Assembly (NCBI RefSeq): GCF_019059575.1
Contig: NW_024883434.1
Coordinates: 19,715-83,714 of the forward strand
DNA length: 64,000 nt
Source of the DNA: Amphibalanus amphitrite
Lineage: Eukaryota; Arthropoda; Thecostraca; Balanomorpha; Balanidae
Reading direction: 5' to 3'
This document shows positions 35,975 through 47,629 of this stretch, one piece after another. The notes beneath the pieces were generated by a model, which searched no databases, was not told the DNA's origin, and worked only from the letters and a program-made list of their open reading frames with translations. The first letter of the stretch is position 1. Each line of letters begins with the position of its first letter. The translations under genes and the position numbers were made by a program.

Positions 35975-38436
35975 CTGTCAGAGGTCACTCAGGGTCATAC
36001 AGAGGCGGCATTGGACAGAGAAAACATGTGAGCGAGTCGTAGTCTTCACATGTGTGCTGGTTCAAGCAGCATCGTAACATTTCAGCCAGTTTAGATGGGG
36101 ATATATGAAAACATGTGAGCGAAATGAATTGCTGTCATTTTTATGAAAACAATTAAACATATCCAGCATTTCAGAGTCATACCAGCAGAATAAAAACCAT
36201 GACTAAATGAATACATCAGAAATGACAACGTATGTTAAATTGGTCGCGATTTATTTCTAGCAATGATAAACTAGTATAAGATTTTGTTATCCTTTATAAC
36301 AGGCCGTAAGTAACTTGACTATTTGTTTGTGAACATCCAGTAACCATCCAAAGATCGTTCTTCATAAAGAAGAAATTTGGAATCGCACGACATTCAGTTC
36401 CGCATCCATGTTTTGCAACGTGATTTTGTCGCTTTTCGAGTAGGCCCGTTGGTGTAATTTCCACGCGGCAAACAGCCTGTTGACTGTCCTCGAAAATAGA
36501 ACCGATCCATCAGGGGTGAATTTCACCCCTCCCATGAATGTTATATAACAGCCGCCACTGTCACTGGGGGCTCTAATTCCGAGGGGTGACACTGACAGAA
36601 ATTTATTAGTCGTCTTTACACATGTCTCTGTAGAGAAGAGGCCTGAAAAGATTCAACTATTCAGGTCAATTGATCACATTAACGTCTAAGACAGGTATGC
36701 ATTTACCATTACAATAAATCGAATCGACGTCAAATCGATTGACCTCTGGCATCAAATTTTTTCATTAATTAAATGTGCGGGGCTGGTCCTGACTTGATTT
36801 GATTAGTAATTTTGCTGGCTTACTTGTAAATCAAATGAATTTAAGCAGCTATATTTATTTAAGTCAAACCAGCCTAAAGAAATATAATGCGCCACTATCA
36901 CTGAGTTACAGCTTCCCGCACAAATCAGATTTGGTCACACTTACAACTTGATTATCTTTATGGAACATGCTTCTCATCTGCGATCAGGCCTTTCTCCCAA
37001 GAAGTGACCTGGCGCTCGTTTAAGCTTGGTAACCAGTAACCACCTCCCAAGGACTGAGTTGGTGTTCGATTAGTCCTGATGTCATGTTCACAAACGGCAT
37101 CTCAAGCTCGCTAAGGAGCTTCCTCGCTGTCAGCACTGAACTCGCGGCTTTGTAACAACTGCCCCCCTCCACAGCCCCTGCATCCCTTCCTGGCCCCGGC
37201 CCGTCCTCCCCTACCCCTCCCCGACCCCTTCCCCGCCCACCCGCCAGCCACCTCGTCTCCTCCCCCTCCCCTTCAGACGACACCCCTCGACTTTGTTCCC
37301 GCCAGCGATCGGGTCGGTGACCCGGTGTGGCAAACAGAGACGATAATGTCTGGGAGCTGTGGGGCGGTGGCGGTGGAGGGGCGAAACATAAAACCTGTCT
37401 GTAAAAATATTTTTAAGTTAAAAAAGATATGAATCAATAAACTGCAAGTAGATTATCATTTGAAAATAGGGCAAAATGACAATTAATCGTCTCTAGAAAT
37501 GAACTATTGTCAGTGACAGAATAAGCCCTCGGCATCAAATGAAAGCTCAGAAGCATGTAGGTATGCCTGCTGTTTATGATATCCTACCCCACTGAAAATA
37601 AAGAAAGCGGAAGATGCATTTCAACCTCGCACGTCGGCACAATTCCAGAGGCAAATAATGCGCAATAAACGGCTCACGAAAAGCTAAACCCCGTTCAATT
37701 CCCTGACCTTCTCTTCTGTTTCAAATGTCCCTGTCTGTGCCGGCGGCTCATCCCCAATCAATTTATTCGGGTCATTGGCCTGACCCGACCTGACCGGTTG
37801 TGACGCAACACGTCTGTCTCGTCTGTCCCTCCCCTCCCCACCTCCCTCCCCGCCCCCATCTGCGCCCATGTGGATGTTGGCTGACCCCACGCCCTCACGT
37901 GGGGTGGGGGCCCGTCGGTGACGCCCCCTCCCCCGTCACTCACACCCCTGCCCCCCCCACCCCCCGGTGGCCGATCCGCCGATCATTGCCATTGCCAAGG
38001 GCGGTCTCTGAAGGGTCTATCGCCCCCTCGCCCCCCTCCCCCCCCCCCCGCACGGCCGCGAGACGCTTATGACGCGGCCCATGAGGTCAGCTACTGGTAA
38101 TTAATGTGGATGGGCGTAACGATGACCAAAATACCCGGGTATGTGCGCCAACATCACAGCGATTAGCTTGGACTTGGGTGGTAAAATGATGCCAGACCGC
38201 AATTTCGGCCTAGTGACTATTCAGATTGGTCTGCACCCTTAAATGGTAAAAGATTGCTGTCAAGCAACAATAATGAAGATTTTTATCGGTTTAGTGCTAG
38301 TGGTATATTTCATATGCAAATGGTGCAAGTGCCTATATTTAAATATCCTAGGGTCAAAATGTAAGCATGTGTAATGCGCTAGCTATCAATATGCTATCGC
38401 ACTGGATAGGCATCACATGAAGATAGCTGAACTTAC
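35975..38436. other. Intron of the large disordered-protein gene
   Basis: Contains very C-rich sequence on the plus strand at 37150-37290 and 37800-38060 (runs of C up to 11), hence potential G-quadruplex in the transcribed-strand RNA. No exon seen. Confidence 0.55.
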
Positions 38437-38480
38437 CAGTCGAAGGTGTTGGCAGCTTCTTCTTTTGCTCCAAGCTGCTT
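38437..38480 (-). CDS. Large disordered protein, exon 3 of the visible set (44 nt)
   Basis: A 44-base exon between GTTTTCAG/A and ACTG/GTAAGT. It is entered in phase 2 and left in phase 1, encoding SSLEQKKKLPTPST plus split codons. The alternative frame (KQLGAKEE...) does not fit either neighbour. Small exons are easily missed; here both junctions and both phases agree. Confidence 0.68.
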
Positions 38481-39230
38481 CTGAAAACGTGAGAAAGATC
38501 TTTAGCAACAAACTTTGACACCTAAATTGATAATACAAAAAGTTGTTCCAATCTTAAATAGAGCATTGAACTATGCTCGAAAATTTCTTACCTGACATAC
38601 ATCCAAAGTCCTTAACTGAGACACTCCCAAATTCCTTACCTGTGTACTTTGTATATCGTATCCTGCTGGTCAGTAAATGTCACTCATAATGTCACGCATC
38701 AGAAGTGCAGCATGCTCCTACCAACCCCCGTCCATCTCTGAACCACGCCGGTTAGCTCCGGCGCAGGGCGGCGACCTGACCTGACCTGACCTCGCCGGAG
38801 GGGCCGTGACGTCACCAGCGGGTGACCGCGCGCTGGGGGTCGAGTTCGCTCCAAGCAGCGCGAGAGAGCGAGTCGGGACAGGCCTGGATGGCTGCACGGC
38901 TACACTTTTACAAGCGTTTCACGGATATTCGGGTCATTGACATGACCTGGAAGTCAGCCGGTGACCTACAAGCTATTTTTGTTGTAACTTTGGTACAAAT
39001 CTTTTGAATGGAAGGATTTACAAGGACAGAGCCCACGCTAAGCGAAGCTTGTTGCGGTGACCCTGCGCTTTACCTTCCGATCGCGCAATGCCGGTTCTAT
39101 AACAGAATTTGAAGTCCAAAGTTTAACGTGAGCACATAGCCGCGCACAGCTGGCCCCCTCACTAACTTCGTTTGGCTACGGCTTGCCACCAACCGTAACC
39201 ATACCTGTCAGGAGGCTCATAAACGTCAAG

Positions 39231-39323
39231 CGCCCGTCGTGCTTCGAACCCGGTTTTTTGTAACCGGGACGCGTGCTCTTACCACGCGGAGTCCAACGCT
39301 CTACCAACTGAGCTACGGGACAG
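39231..39323 (-). tRNA. tRNA-like sequence, probably a pseudogene or SINE head
   Basis: The minus strand has a perfect A box/D-arm (TAGCTCAGTTGGTAGAGC) and a B box (GGTTCGAAGC) about 45 bp further on. The acceptor stem pairs in only four or five positions, and no regular anticodon arm forms: the sequence between contains CGCGTG/CACGCG and CCCGGTT/AACCGGG hairpins instead. Internal RNA polymerase III promoter elements may therefore survive, but a functional tRNA is unlikely. No anticodon is assigned. Confidence 0.5.
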
Positions 39324-40598
39324 GCTCAGTAAATAGAGTTGGACCATATAACTACGCAACATCGGCCTCTTCCCGGCACGAGCAATACGCTCGCACTTTT
39401 CGTGAAGCTCTAGCTCAATCAGGGGCCAAACGACTGAGGGGCCTGATCCTCCCACACATTAGCAGTTCAAAACGCTTTTACAGGTTATGTCAAATTATGA
39501 TTCCTTGTGTGTTGATTTGTAATTGAGAGGAAACATTTTGTCTAAGTTGTTTAGTCTTCTACATAAACAAGGAAAACGGCTCAATTTCTTAAATTGACGC
39601 TGAAGGAGGAGCAAATGTACCCAATGCCTCTTGGACCTACAAGCCTGATTTTAGTTGCACTTGGTTCTAAGGCTTTAACTGTCACTCCACGGAAGCAGAG
39701 CGCACATAGTGGCACCTGGCCAAACGTAGCACAGACCTGTTTCTTATCCCACAACAAAAAAGAACCACGCTCGAGTCGACCTAACCGGGTCATCAGGTCA
39801 ACTCTTTTTTCGTTATCGCTGAGAATTGCGGAAAACTACACTCTTAGAGAGGAGAGGGTTTTGGCGCAGTTTCTGACAGCGGTGGTGGTGATTTATCCGG
39901 CTCGCTGTCACCTGTCTGCCCCAAGGCCATCGGGTTTTATCTGGGCGGGTTGACCCAAAAGCACGCACCTGGCCCTGCCTGTCTCCGGCAGCGCCAAATG
40001 GCACAGAATCGCCCATCTGACATCGGCTGCTGAGAGGGCGACGTTTTCAGGTGACAAAACTGGACATAAAGTAAATGAACTGCGAATAAATATCCAGGAC
40101 ATTTGGAAAATTTCAATCCGAATTGCAGAGCTGCAACGGTGTGGCCCAATGAAGTGTTACGATGTACAGCATTTTATCCAACTTCATTGAATCGGTATGT
40201 CGTATGTTTATTTGAATGACTTTTACTTTATTACTAAATGTTGGACCTTCAACGAGTTATCTTTTAGCTGCTTTAGCTTCGGGGGTTTTAGAAGAGTTTT
40301 AGCTTCAGGGAAAAATCCAGCATTAATGCATGGTCTATCGTTGAAAGATGAATGCAGTGTATGCGGATTTCCCGTGAATGCAGATGAGGCTACGCAGTGT
40401 GAGTGGCTTATGGCTCGTATCCTGTTGGTAAAACGGCGAATTCACGTTTTAACTCGAGTGCGTCAAAATTATCTGGCGGCCTGTCCCTTCAGACCCACCA
40501 GAAAGGTCTCGGGTCTCTGAGTGAGACTACCAGCGTAGATCACGTCCACGATGAAAACACTGTACCCACGAGTAAACGACTCCGCAACGAAATTCGAA

Positions 40599-40729
40599 AC
40601 ATATTTGATTGACCGAATCCTCAATATAATCTGAATAAAATGACAAAGATCTGTGATCGAATATACCCGAATTTGGCTAAATTGTCATTTTATTCAGATT
40701 ATATTGAGGATTCGGTCAATCAAATATGT
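40599..40729. mobile_element. Snap-back MITE/hairpin, 131 bp
   Basis: A 48-bp arm starting ACATATTTGATTGACCGAAT is repeated in inverse orientation with almost no change, separated by a loop of about 35 bp. It is typical of a minimal fold-back element. Confidence 0.88.
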
Positions 40730-41597
40730 TCATAATCATCATAATGATTTTCCTCACAACGCTAAAATCTCTTAAAAGAAATTCGAAACAATAAAAAGTA
40801 CGTTTATTGAACGCAATCTGAGAAGCGGTAGGTTAGTAAGCTTAACACATCATGAAGCCATTCTCTTATAGCGTCGTCAGCAAAGAGCACACGCCATATT
40901 TCGGATATCTCGCCAGCATAGCCAAGTAAATGATACAAACCACTCGCAGGCAGTTACATGCAAATATGTACACAAATCATGACCGAATTCACGGATTCGC
41001 TCGCGGTAAAACAGTTCGCTTTGTTTCGGTCAGAAAAATCACAGCACTCCTCTTGTGATGCGGTCTCTAGTCTCTACATTCTATCAAATGAAAGTCACCT
41101 CATGGCACGCTTAATTAGATCATCCAAACATATATCACAATACGCTCTTTTCTTATACAGTGTTACACTCATAAAACGATATATTATATTTACAGGCATC
41201 TAAAAAGAATCATCTAATAGCTTAGGCGGTCGAATTGAAGGTGCCAGTAACTGAATGATCGCTTAATTTGGAACAGTAAAAGAAAGCTTCATTGCCGTCA
41301 GACTTAACTACTAATGCAGCATTATAGCAAATCACACACCCTGGATTGTCTCTACATCGTCTTATTTGAAAGACAGAAAGCCACATGTCCCTACCTGTAG
41401 TAACTATGAAGGTAGTGAGTGAAACAGTTTGACTCCTAAAATTACTCTTAGAACATTCCATCACGCAAAACTTGAAGGCACAGTGTGAAACAGAAAACAT
41501 AAAAGCAGGCCATCTTAGTCACCACCTGCCGTGAGTTGTCATTCGAAGTCGGCAGGTATTTGTTCAGGTCGAACGCAGTAGCGGCGGAACACCTTAA

Positions 41598-42536
41598 CCC
41601 TCGCCCATGTAGGGGGGGGGGTTGGTGCAACCCCCCCCTGAGGTTTTTCGGAAATAGTGCAAAAACGGCGGCGCGCAGCGCCGCCAAATTTTGGGTACCT
41701 TATGGGGCAAACCTTGCGCATCTTTTGATAAAAAAAATTTGACCGGGTCATGTCAGGTCACGGAGTTATGACGTCACAAAGGGAACAGCCTCCGGCCGGA
41801 TTTTCACAAACTGAGTGCCAACGCCCGAGGTTTCCTGCCGGTGGTACGGACATCGGTTGATGGATCGTGATGAAACTTCCCATGCATGTTGGGGCAAGTA
41901 TTGGCTATCATATGGTATAAGAAACTTGACCGGGTCAGGTCAGGTCACGGATCTATGACGTCACAAGAGGAACAGCGTCCGGTACTATTTTTGAAAAGCG
42001 CCCGAACCACTATTTTGCTAATTCTTGTCACCTCAATGGGAATATGCAGCAATATTAGCTTCTATAGGGAGCAAATGGACCTTCCAAATCCAAAAATACA
42101 ATCAGATTTCAAAAATTTAAATTTTGATTTTTCGAATTTCTGCCGCCAACTGTGACCTTGCCGACTTCCGGCGCTCCCAACGCGCCATTTTTAGAGCTAG
42201 GGAAACGAAATACATACCAAACGATAGAGAATTGATCAAGGAACACGATAGTGAAGGTTTGAAGTCGATATCTCCCACCGTTTTGCCGCAATCGCCGCGG
42301 AAAGTTGAAAAAAGTCTATTTTTCCGAAAATTTGACCTTTGACCGGTCAAAAGTAGGTCAAATGTTGACCTAGGACCAAAAAATATACCACCAATCGCGA
42401 GATCTCGGCGAGAGCAATCCGTTGGTTTTTTCCGCTAAGCTCTACGACGCTCCGTTTTCAAACGCCAAGGGGGGGGGTCGCACCAACCCCCCCCCTGCAT
42501 GGGCGAAGGTGGCAGATCGCCGTTTACGGGCGAGGG
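41598..42536. mobile_element. piggyBac-like MITE with G/C hairpins, CCCTCGCCC family
   Basis: A 939-bp element flanked by TTAA (41594-41597 and 42537-42540). Left end CCCTCGCCCATGTAGGGG; the right terminus also starts CCCTCGCCC, with about 28 extra bases before the matching hairpin. Each side has a G-run/C-run hairpin (41611-41637 and 42469-42496). The interior repeats a module with GGGTCAGGTCA followed by ATGACGTCAC (41752-41776 and 41935-41963). Confidence 0.9.
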
Positions 42537-42872
42537 TTAAATTAAGGGGGGGGGGGCACTGCCCACTTTTGGTCCCATGCTTTCCACGCAACGACCTAGG
42601 GCTAAGGTTAAAATGCCAAAATGAAAGTGGCGCACGGTACCCCGGTGCCCTCCCCGTTCCGCCGCATATGGTCGAACGGCGTAATGATTTTCCGTCCGCA
42701 AAACCTTTGCTGCCGTGGTTTTTCCACGATACATGTGCCAGTTTTGATTTAACCGCCGAAATATAAGTGAAATTCAATGAAACCGCCTTACATATTTACT
42801 TTTCATTGTTTAAACGGTCATGCGTAAATAAAAAGGCAATGTCACCTGCGATTACCATTTTAACAATGTCAT

Positions 42873-43135
42873 TACGTCACTAGCACTTCGTTTGACACGG
42901 GTGTCTCTAAAAGAAGCCTGTTACAAGGGAAGCGGATAAGTAAAGTCAGCACACGCACACATAAGACAGCCGGTTTTACAGTCTCGCGGAAGCAGCAGTA
43001 TAGGCCCGATGACGTCACTAGCAGTTTATGACGTCATCATGCCCCAGACCTGTTTAATTGGTCCGGTACGTAATAGCACCACGCATCACACAGTACACAC
43101 TGCGTTTATATCGCAGTTTATTTACAGTGACGTCA
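42873..43135. promoter_or_regulatory. TGACGTCA (CRE/ATF-type) sites near an exon
   Basis: Perfect TGACGTCA palindromes at 43010, 43029 and 43128 plus a TACGTCA at 42873 lie within 500 bp of the exon at 43243-43373, in its downstream intron. They could be an intronic enhancer; binding is not shown. Confidence 0.4.
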
Positions 43136-43242
43136 CTTTCAAAAAGGACGTTGCAGCTGTAAAAAGTCACTCTCCTCCCCCTCCTGGCTCCAAACACTCG
43201 CACGTGCGCACGTGCACGTATTAGGAGGTGCGCGAGTTATAC

Positions 43243-43373
43243 CTGGTCCCGTTCTGCTGTCCGCCGTTTGGCGGGAAGAACAACTCCACGGGGAACTGTA
43301 CACCCTCGTCAGTGACCTTCAGTGGACGTCCGCCGATGCTGATTTGGGGCTTTCCGTCCGGTCCCATTCTCAT
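43243..43373 (-). CDS. Large disordered protein, exon 2 of the visible set
   Basis: 131 bp between CCCCCTACAG/ATG and ACCAG/GTATAA, entered in phase 0 and left in phase 2. It reads MRMGPDGKPQISIGGRP then a VTDEGVQFPVEFFPPNGG segment. The Gly/Pro turns and alternating hydrophobics suggest a short folded beta-rich motif, the most conserved-looking part of the protein, but I cannot name the domain. Only 443 bp of intron separate it from the upstream exon. Confidence 0.8.
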
Positions 43374-43816
43374 CTGTAGGGGGATTGTAGTTGTACGCGA
43401 CGTCTGTCGGCAGAGACGGAAAGCTTAGCTTCGGGTGACGGCCGCGTGTGTTGGGTGGCGTGCCTACGACGGGGATATTTAGACGGTCGAGCTGGATGCA
43501 AGCGATGCAAGAAAGTATAAACTAATTACTAAACAATGTTTGGCACCAATTTGTAATGAAAGAAGTCAGTCAGCACATACATATATAAAAACAGGGATAG
43601 TTATTGAGAAGTAACCACTCATTTCTCATGACACGCAAAGCATTAGCTCACAAAGCATCCATTCAATAAAGCATCCAATCAAACTCATGAACAACGATCG
43701 CAATATTTATGCAAGAGACTTAATTGGGCCCTAATAAGGCGGCCCCTTGAAATTTAGATGTAAAAGCGAACACCAAGCTGAAAAGAAAGCACTGTCATTT
43801 AGTCCTTGGTCCTTAC

Positions 43817-43835
43817 CATGACAGCCATAGGAATT

Positions 43836-43875
<40 letters not shown>

Positions 43876-45610
43876 CGCCGGCCGGCCGTGCCTTAGTCTG
43901 AGACCTCAGCGTTCCACCCGTGTGAGCCGCCGCGGGAGCCGAGGTCACTGTCGCTGACCCCGCCTGACCTGCCGGTCGCACCTGCCGCCAGGAGGGCGCC
44001 GCAGCCGAGGCGCGTGGCGGAGGCGAGGCCAGCGCTTCTGCCGCCGACGCTGGCTTTGAGACGGGCGGGATGTAAAGCTGACCGCGCGCCGAAGCCGAAG
44101 TCTGACCCGAAGCCACAGCAGGGGTCGGGGTCGCGGCGGGTGCCGATGCTCCCGAGGCAGCACTACCACTGCCTTTGGTGACTCTCCACGGAGGATGGGC
44201 GGCGATCTTCACTGCTGTCTGGTCGGCGTTCTGCTGCAGAGCGGCTAGAGCTGACTGGGAGAGAGGGACCTGGTGGGGTACAGAGTGGCCATTTGTGGCT
44301 GCGTGGCCCGTGGGTGCCTGGGTAGCGGCTACGTGGCTCGAAGCGGGTTGAACAGCTGAGGTCTGTTTGGCTGTAGTTGACGAGGCTTCAGTCTTCTGCA
44401 CACCTCGCTGATTTTGGCTGGCGTTTTTCTGTTTCGTTTGCTTCACAGCAGTCTGGTTCAGGACAACCTGATCCGCCTTAGGGGGCGACGATCGGCTGGC
44501 CTGACCCGCAGCGGCCGGCGGCCAGCGCTGCGATAGCTGCGCCACCTGTCCAGTGACCGCTGCAGCTGGTGGCGCCACCTGCGCATCAGCGGACGGTGAG
44601 GTCGACTGCCTTCCGCCTCTGCCATTCGGCTGAGAGTTTGTGGGAGTGGCAGCAGAATTCACAGTCCAGCTAGGTTGAGTTGACGCAGAAACGGGCGGAG
44701 TCTGCTTCGAGGCGACATTCTTCTGTCCAGCCGCTGTCATTTTTCCCTGCCGTCCCTGTGAGTCATGCTGATTGGATAGTTTCATTTGCCTCGGAAGCGT
44801 GTTGTTCCTCTGCGACAATCCTCCAGCTTTCATCTCTCCATCGAATGAAGACGACGCGGGTCCTACCCGACGCTGCAGCGTCGCTGCTTTCGCCTTCACC
44901 ATCGGCTGCGTCGGCTGCAGCGATGATGCCGGTGCGGGAACCATCCGAGTCGTCGGCGTCGTCTCTTTCTGCGTCTCTCTCTGAGCCTCTTTCTGCGTCG
45001 CTTCTTCTGCCGCCGTCCGTGCCAAAATAACAGCAGCCGCAGCCGCAGCCTCCCTGCGTAGAGTCTCTCCGGCTGATGTCTGCCTCAGTGCTGTCTGAAG
45101 CTGCGCCTCTGTCGGAACTGGAGCAGCTCCCCAGCGCTGAGAAGGTTTCTCCTTGGGGGCACTTGCAGTTGAAGTTGCTGCTGTAGTTGTAGGTTGTGAT
45201 GCGTCAGTACCGCGGTGACGGGATAGATTCTGAGCCCAGGGAACTGAACGCTGGCTTCGGACACTGGCATTGGAGGCTGGGGGTGGGGGTGGGGGAGGAG
45301 GAGGGGGTGGGGGCGGAGGGGGAGGGGCGCCACCTACAGGTGCAGAATCTCCCACTCCAATGTCACTTCCGCTTCCCGACTCAACGCGAGTGTCGTCACC
45401 TGACGTAGAGGCAACACCCGCAGCAGAGTCCGTTCCGTCGCCTCCCTCCTCCTGAGCTTTAGTGAGTCGCTGCTCTGAGATGCTGAGTTCAGAATTGAGC
45501 CCCGTGGCGCTGAAACCTCCCACGGGCAGGTAGCTGAAGGGTTTCTTGTCCTTGGTCGCCATGGCGTTCTGTATCACTGCAGGCGGCTCGGCAGTCGACT
45601 GGGGAGACAC
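43817..45610 (-). CDS. Large disordered protein, exon 1 of the visible set
   Basis: 1,794 bp (598 codons) between TTCTGCCGCCAG/GTG and GTCATG/GTAAGG, entered and left in phase 0. A short motif near the start (KDKKPFSYLPVGGF, about residues 20-33) is followed by acidic/Ser sequence, a run of about 16 prolines (about 96-112), an Ala/Glu-rich probable helix (about 160-215), long Ala/Ser/Thr/Gln/Pro-rich sequence with repeated SQP, TAVKQT and PPVS-type motifs, and a terminal run of about 13 Gln. The acceptor implies at least one more coding exon to the right, not found. An internal ATG in an excellent context (AACGCCATGGCG, 45563-45561) could start a shorter isoform. An apparent extension past the donor adds only five codons and is ignored. 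Two long poly-Pro runs in one protein suggest an actin-linked or SH3-rich scaffold, as inference only. Confidence 0.8.
43837..43873 (-). repeat. CAG/CTG repeat encoding poly-Gln
   Basis: About 12-13 units coding for Gln at the end of the exon, likely length-variable between alleles. Confidence 0.9.
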
Positions 45611-45921
45611 CTGGCGGCAGAACAGGAAAAATAGTGTTAAACTAGTGACATCTAGCGATGGAAATAGGAGTGAGAAGGTTACTTTTCCTTGCCGATTCTG
45701 CTGTCTGGAAGCTGAAAAGACTAAGGTAGTGAGTAGTGACCGTTTGTATTATGATGGATATTATATTGCATCAACATTCTTTGATATTGTCGCCCGAGTA
45801 GGTTATCTTTGTAAACGAGATTTTACCATTGGTTCAGGAAATGCCTGGTGGAACAAAAAACCTGAAGATTGATCACTATCTTGTTTCATCATCTCTGGTT
45901 TTGACCAGGTATGAAAGTAGG
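45611..45921. other. Intron start upstream of the visible first exon
   Basis: The minus-strand acceptor is at 45611-45612. Nothing further is recognised before the MITE at 45926. Confidence 0.5.
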
Positions 45922-45925
45922 TTAA

Positions 45926-46422
45926 AGGGACTATCCCACCTTTAACATGGGGTTTGAGTTGAGATAGCCAAGTTTGCGGCGAGGTTCAGAAACCACTATC
46001 TATCTAGGTTGCAACCCCCGCGGCCTCTTGGTGTTGAAGAAATTCGTTCCCTTCATTTGAAAATGGGCCTTGTACAAGGCCCTATCTTCAACATGGAGCG
46101 ACCGTTAGTGTGACGTCACCTCGTTTATTCATTCTGATTTAAATGGGTTTGTTCGTTGAAAAATCGCTTAAAACTTGGTCTGAACTTTGTTGTGGTGCCT
46201 ACAGAGTAAAAAGAATCAGCTTTATGACAGTAAGGTGGCCTGGGGAAGGAGGTAATTTTGGGCTGTGACGTCACATATTTGAAAGTTTGTGTTTGGAATA
46301 TGGGAAGCCTAAGATGTTTAATGAAAAATAAATGCCAGAACCGTGTTCCTGGTCATCCAATCTATAAAGTCGGGCACAATTTAACTGGTTTTAACAACAT
46401 TTTAGAAGGTGGGATAGTCCCT
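45926..46422 (-). mobile_element. TTAA-flanked MITE, AGGGACC family, copy b1
   Basis: 497 bp flanked by TTAA (45922-45925 and 46423-46426). Ends read AGGGACTATCCCACCTT and its inverse. It lies in inverse orientation to the next copy and shares the TTAA at 46423-46426 with it. Confidence 0.85.
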
Positions 46423-46823
46423 TTAAAGGGACCCTCCCACCTTCAAAAAAGTTAATGAATTGGCATGAAAGTGATGTCCCTTGGTTCAGAAAGAGCGAAA
46501 ACGAATATCTACCAAATTTCACCGAAAAATATTCACTGGTTTTCAAGATATTAGGCTTTTACTTTTGTTTACTTTTTGGGATCTCCCTGTCACTAGCGAC
46601 TTTATTTGGAAGCAATAATTTGGCAGCCTTAAAGTGCGGCAGACGTTGCGCGCAAAGCAGCGTATACCACCACGTGTTAACGATGGTTTTAGTCTAAGAT
46701 TTAAAAATCGTTAGATCTCCGCTGACGTCACAAATTCTAAGGGGGCATACCAATCAGTGGCGCAGCCAGGGGGGGGGTCAGAGGGTCAGCTGACCCCCCC
46801 GAAATTTCTGTCAGGGGCCCGCT

Positions 46824-46883
<60 letters not shown>

Positions 46884-46939
46884 AGGAAGGAGGGAGGGAG
46901 GGAGGGAGGAGAGAGGTCCTAATCTAACCGGACGATAAA

Positions 46940-47515
46940 ACTGGCCCGGGCCCCCTGAGTGGATGGGGCCCGGGCCCCCCGTGGATGGGTCCGGGCCCCC
47001 GGGAGAACGGGCCCCGGGCCTCGGGTGGACGGGGTCCCCGGACTCCCGGTTGGATGGGGCCCGGGCCCCCGGGAGAACTGGCTCGGGCCCCTGGGAGAAC
47101 GGGCCCGGACCCCCTGTGTGGATGGGGCCCGGGCCCCCGTGGATGGGTCCGGAACCCCGGGAGAACGGGCCCCGGATGGACGAGGCCCGGACCCCCGGGA
47201 GAACTGGCTCGGGCCCCTGGGAGAACGGGCCCGGACCCCCTGGGTGGATGGGGCCCGGGCTCCGTGGATGGGTCCGGGCCCCTGGAGAACGGGGCCCGGG
47301 CCCCGGGTGGACGGGGCCCGGATCCCCGGTTGGATGGGGCCCCGGCCCCCGGGAGAACGGGCCCCGGCCCCCGGGAGAACGGGCCCGGGCCCCCGGGAGA
47401 ACTGGCCCGGGCCCCTGGGAGAACGGGGCCGGGCCCCCCTTTGCAGATAGGGCCCGGGCTTCCCGTGGATGGGTCCGGGGCCCCGGGAGAACTGGGCCGC
47501 TTGGGCGATTGTCTC
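46940..47515. repeat. GC-rich minisatellite (GGGCCCGGG / GGAGAAC units)
   Basis: About 575 bp of irregular repeats built from GGGCCCGGGCCCC, GGGAGAACGG and GTGGATGG words. It lacks stops in several frames on both strands, so it yields long Gly/Pro/Arg frames that are composition artefacts, not genes. Confidence 0.9.
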
Positions 47516-47629
47516 GCTGTAATTTTTGTAGGGTAGCTGCATCCCTTCTACCAAAGGTCGGGTACTGTTGATCTATGTGGGTGACCCCCACTGCACGTGC
47601 AAAATACAAAAAAAAGAGGTGCCAAATTT

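Larger units (their letters stand above)
38481..41593. other. Intron sequence with a tRNA-like relic and a hairpin
   Basis: Contains GGTCA-type repeats at 38774-38792, the tRNA-like sequence 39231-39323 and the hairpin 40599-40729, listed separately. The open frames here (39594-39953, 40197-40520) have no supporting signals. Confidence 0.5.

Noticed and set aside
39594-39953. 119-codon plus-strand frame
   Set aside because: No domain, no splice context, and opposite strand is equally open.
43799-43816. Extension of the 603-codon frame to a stop at 43799
   Set aside because: A consensus donor GTAAGG at 43816 ends the exon in phase 0 and joins the next exon in frame; the extra codons are intron.
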